From JAXDLK01 sp034666665 (GTDB lineage: Bacteria; Desulfobacterota; Binatia; JACPRU01), in NCBI GenBank assembly GCA_034666665.1, contig JAXDLK010000377.1, positions 1 to 9,303 of the forward strand: DNA of 9,303 nucleotides. Reading direction: 5' to 3'. The notes beneath the pieces were generated by a model that was given only the letters and a program-made list of their open reading frames with translations, ran no database searches and was not told the DNA's origin. The translations under genes and the position numbers were made by a program. Each line of letters begins with the position of its first letter. Positions within the stretch are counted from its first letter, which is position 1. Shown here piece after piece: positions 7,759-9,303 of the stretch.

Positions 7759-8499
7759 ATGGATTCCACGTCGCCCGAAGCGATCCCCGCCGTCGACATG
7801 TATGCCATGCAGCGGACTCTGACGCTGATCGCCACCGCCCTCTGTGCGGCGCCACTCCTGGTGCTCGCAGGATTCGCCCTCGTGCAGGCGCTCGGTCGCG
7901 GCGGCGGCGGGGGTTCCGATCAATCGATCGCTTCTGCATACCTCGGGCTGGTCGCCGGGCTGGCTGTCGCCGCCCTCGGGTTCGTCGCGATCTGGCAGCT
8001 CGGGGAGCGCCTGGTCCCGGATCGGTACCTGCGCCACCTCCAGGTCGCCGACGGCATCGTGCTGGTTGCGGGCCTCGTTCTCTGGAGCTGGCTGCTGGCG
8101 CCCGATCCCAGGCTCGAGTACGCCGGCAATCGTGGCACGCTCGAGGTCGAAGCCCGCGTCGCGCGATCGATTCTCGGCGGAGAAAGCGTCGATGCCGTCG
8201 TCGCGATCGATTTCGCCGGCGGCGAGGACTCGAGCGTGCCGCATCCGGAAGGAGCTCGCGAAGAAGGCGACTTCGTAGTGGTACCTTGGCAAACGACGCC
8301 GATCACCGTGAGAGCCTGGGAAGTCAGCGTCTTCGTCCGCGATCGGCCGGCGATCTTCACGCTCGACCTTCCGCCACGTCCAAAGCGTTCCACGGAGTGG
8401 TCTGGGTGGATCGCGCCCGCGGCGCGCCCGGGGTACGAGACGCTGGAAGGGCTCGTCCTGCGGTATCGTTTTCGATTGATCCCGCATGGCAGCGGATAG
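7759..8499 (+). CDS. Uncharacterised three-pass membrane protein with extracytoplasmic C-terminal domain
   Basis: I do not recognise a named family for this 246-residue protein. Hydrophobic segments at about 21-44, 57-81 and 96-114 are typical transmembrane helices. The first two are joined by a glycine-rich loop (46-53). The loop at 82-95 is rich in Arg/His (R84, R89, R92, H93), so by the positive-inside rule it is cytoplasmic. That places the N-terminus inside and the C-terminal ~130 residues outside the inner membrane. The C-terminal part alternates hydrophobic and polar residues (for example EGDFVVVPWQTTPITVRAWE), suggesting a beta-rich fold; there are no obvious catalytic motifs. ATG 7759 is the first start after an in-frame stop at 7642; Met14 (7798) and Met17 (7807) are alternatives. 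No Shine-Dalgarno precedes any of them. The stop TAG overlaps the next gene by 14 bp, indicating an operon. The gene is divergent from the glucan synthase; a joint envelope role is only a guess. Confidence 0.85.
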   Translation: MDSTSPEAIPAVDMYAMQRTLTLIATALCAAPLLVLAGFALVQALGRGGGGGSDQSIASAYLGLVAGLAVAALGFVAIWQLGERLVPDRYLRHLQVADGIVLVAGLVLWSWLLAPDPRLEYAGNRGTLEVEARVARSILGGESVDAVVAIDFAGGEDSSVPHPEGAREEGDFVVVPWQTTPITVRAWEVSVFVRDRPAIFTLDLPPRPKRSTEWSGWIAPAARPGYETLEGLVLRYRFRLIPHGSG

Positions 8500-9169
8500 C
8501 GAGGATCCCGTGCGATCGCCCGAGCGCCCGCGCCCGCCATCGATGCCGACGGCCGCGGTCGAGCGATTTCTGAAGAGCATGATCCTCGACGTGGATCGCT
8601 GGCGCGACGGAGAGGGGTACGACCTCCGAGCGCTCGACGATCTCACGACCGCGGAGCGCGCCTATGTGCTCGAGGTGCTGACGGAACGGCTCGTCGACTC
8701 GGGCGCGGACTGGCGTGACGTGGATGCGGTTGCCGCCCTCGGCACGCGCGAGGCGAACACGACGCTCGCTTCGCTGTGCTCGCATCGAAGCGGCGTCGTC
8801 CGGTTACGCGCGGCGCGTATTCTCGCAGAGCGCGACCTGCCGGACGTCCTGGAGCGCGAGATCGTCAGGCTCCTCGGAGACCCGCGCGCGGATGCCGGCG
8901 TCGGTCAGCTGATGGCGCTCGCCGAAGCGAACCCCACCGCGGGCGTGCGGCAGGCTCTGCTCGCGTGCGCGGTCGACGGCGCTCCCGAGCTCCGTGTCCA
9001 CGCCGCGGCCTTGGCACTCTACTTGGCCGGCGGGTCCGTCGAGGCGTTCGACTGGACTCATCGCCCGCTGTTCCTTCGCTTCGCCGAAGAGGACCGCGAA
9101 GCTCGGCGCGCGGCACTCGGCGAGTTGAAGGCGATGATACCGACGGGCGACCGCCGAGGGGCTCGGTAA
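8486..9169 (+). CDS. HEAT-repeat-like all-helical protein
   Basis: This 227-residue protein reads as an alpha-helical solenoid. Paired amphipathic helices in Ala/Leu/Arg-rich repeats cover about 79-115, 120-150 and 154-182, with typical HEAT-like patterns such as SGVVRLRAARILAE and APELRVHAAALALYLA. A helical N-terminal part (22-72) contains MILDVDRWRDGEGYDL. The tail FDWTHRPLFLRFAEEDREAR (188-207) looks like a defined C-terminal motif. There is no signal peptide or membrane segment, so it is probably cytoplasmic, and solenoids of this kind usually bind other proteins. ATG 8486 lies inside the end of the preceding gene (14-bp overlap), favouring translational coupling. The first 19 residues are Pro/Arg-rich and Met20 (8543) is a credible alternative start that would abolish the overlap. 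Neither has a Shine-Dalgarno. The membrane protein upstream is the obvious candidate partner, by inference only. The HEAT assignment is from repeat pattern, not a database match. Confidence 0.85.
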   Translation: MAADSEDPVRSPERPRPPSMPTAAVERFLKSMILDVDRWRDGEGYDLRALDDLTTAERAYVLEVLTERLVDSGADWRDVDAVAALGTREANTTLASLCSHRSGVVRLRAARILAERDLPDVLEREIVRLLGDPRADAGVGQLMALAEANPTAGVRQALLACAVDGAPELRVHAAALALYLAGGSVEAFDWTHRPLFLRFAEEDREARRAALGELKAMIPTGDRRGAR

Positions 9170-9221
9170 CCGTTGCCCTCAATTGGCTAGGTGACTGTGA
9201 ACGAAGAAGGCCGCGATCTCC
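9170..9221. other. Short intergenic gap after the HEAT-like gene
   Basis: About 50 bp follow the TAA at 9167-9169. A 6-bp GC-rich inverted repeat (GCCGCG 9210-9215 with CGCGGC 9230-9235, 14-nt loop) starts here and continues into the possible minus-strand gene. No U-tract follows it on either strand, so I do not call a terminator. Confidence 0.3.
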
Positions 9222-9303
9222 TCAACGGGCGCGGCTCTGCTCGGCGGTGGCCGCTTCTTGAATTCTCCGGCGCTCCGCCTGGGACTCGCTCGCCACTCGC
9301 GCA
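9222..9303 (-). CDS. Possible C-terminal fragment of a convergent gene
   Basis: On the minus strand, one frame enters from the right edge and ends at TGA (9224-9222). It encodes 26 residues rich in Ala, Glu, Gln and Arg (…ESQAERRRIQEAATAEQ…), like the helical tail of a real protein. Most codons end in G or C, as in the other genes here. A plus-strand frame opening with GTG at 9191 or 9197 also stays open to the edge but reads less like protein. The fragment is too short to name, and which strand is coding, if either, is unsettled. Confidence 0.3.
   Translation of the reverse strand, partial: ARVASESQAERRRIQEAATAEQSRAR

Noticed and set aside
7749..8573. 274-codon plus-strand frame overlapping the membrane-protein gene
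   Set aside because: Its translation is Arg-rich and low-complexity, while the frame starting at 7759 gives three clean transmembrane helices and a coherent soluble domain.
7135..8646. 503-codon minus-strand frame spanning the intergenic region and the membrane-protein gene
   Set aside because: It runs antisense across two better-supported genes and the hairpin, and its composition is that of an antisense shadow.
9203..9260. Imperfect hairpin (AAGAAGGCC with GGCCGCTTCTT) considered as a bidirectional terminator
   Set aside because: It needs a 2-nt bulge and a long internal stretch, and no U-tract follows on either strand.
1..9303. CRISPR arrays, tRNA/rRNA genes, insertion sequences
   Set aside because: No regularly spaced direct repeats, no tRNA-like cloverleaf sequence, no rRNA sequence and no transposase-like frame or terminal repeats were seen.

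Overview
The window is high-GC bacterial DNA with strong third-position G/C bias. It is dominated by one very large minus-strand gene, positions 7451 down to 1, which runs off the left edge. The encoded protein (2,483 residues visible) reads throughout as a cyclic beta-1,2-glucan synthase of the NdvB/ChvB/Cgs family. In order it has an N-terminal family-specific domain, two membrane segments, a GT84 glycosyltransferase domain, a further membrane cluster, a GH189-type cyclization (transglycosylase) domain, and the front part of a GH94-type phosphorylase module. The GH94 catalytic barrel and the stop codon lie outside the window. The frame was checked codon by codon from 7499 to 3 and has no stop.

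Upstream of this gene is a non-coding divergent region of about 300 bp (7452-7758). Its clearest element is a perfect 15-bp inverted repeat closed by a C(UUCG)G tetraloop (core 7528-7561). It also holds a short inverted repeat just before the next gene and a possible 18-codon leader ORF with the best Shine-Dalgarno sequence seen at any start considered here.

To the right, on the plus strand, lie two overlapping genes. One (7759-8499) encodes a three-pass membrane protein with a probable extracytoplasmic C-terminal domain. The other (8486-9169) encodes a small all-helical HEAT-repeat-like protein. I recognise neither as a named family. Their 14-bp overlap makes an operon and translational coupling likely. 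The last ~130 bp may hold the C-terminal end of a convergent minus-strand gene (9222-9303), with weak support.

Organism: the base composition, the cyclic glucan synthase (a product usually periplasmic) and the lack of clear Shine-Dalgarno sites at the main genes suggest a high-GC Gram-negative bacterium, such as a proteobacterium, myxococcote or uncultured relative. The sequence alone does not settle this. The synthase would make cyclic beta-1,2-glucan from UDP-glucose at the inner membrane. No exporter gene (ndvA/cgt type) is visible. Any link between the membrane/HEAT gene pair and glucan synthesis rests only on their divergent neighbourhood.
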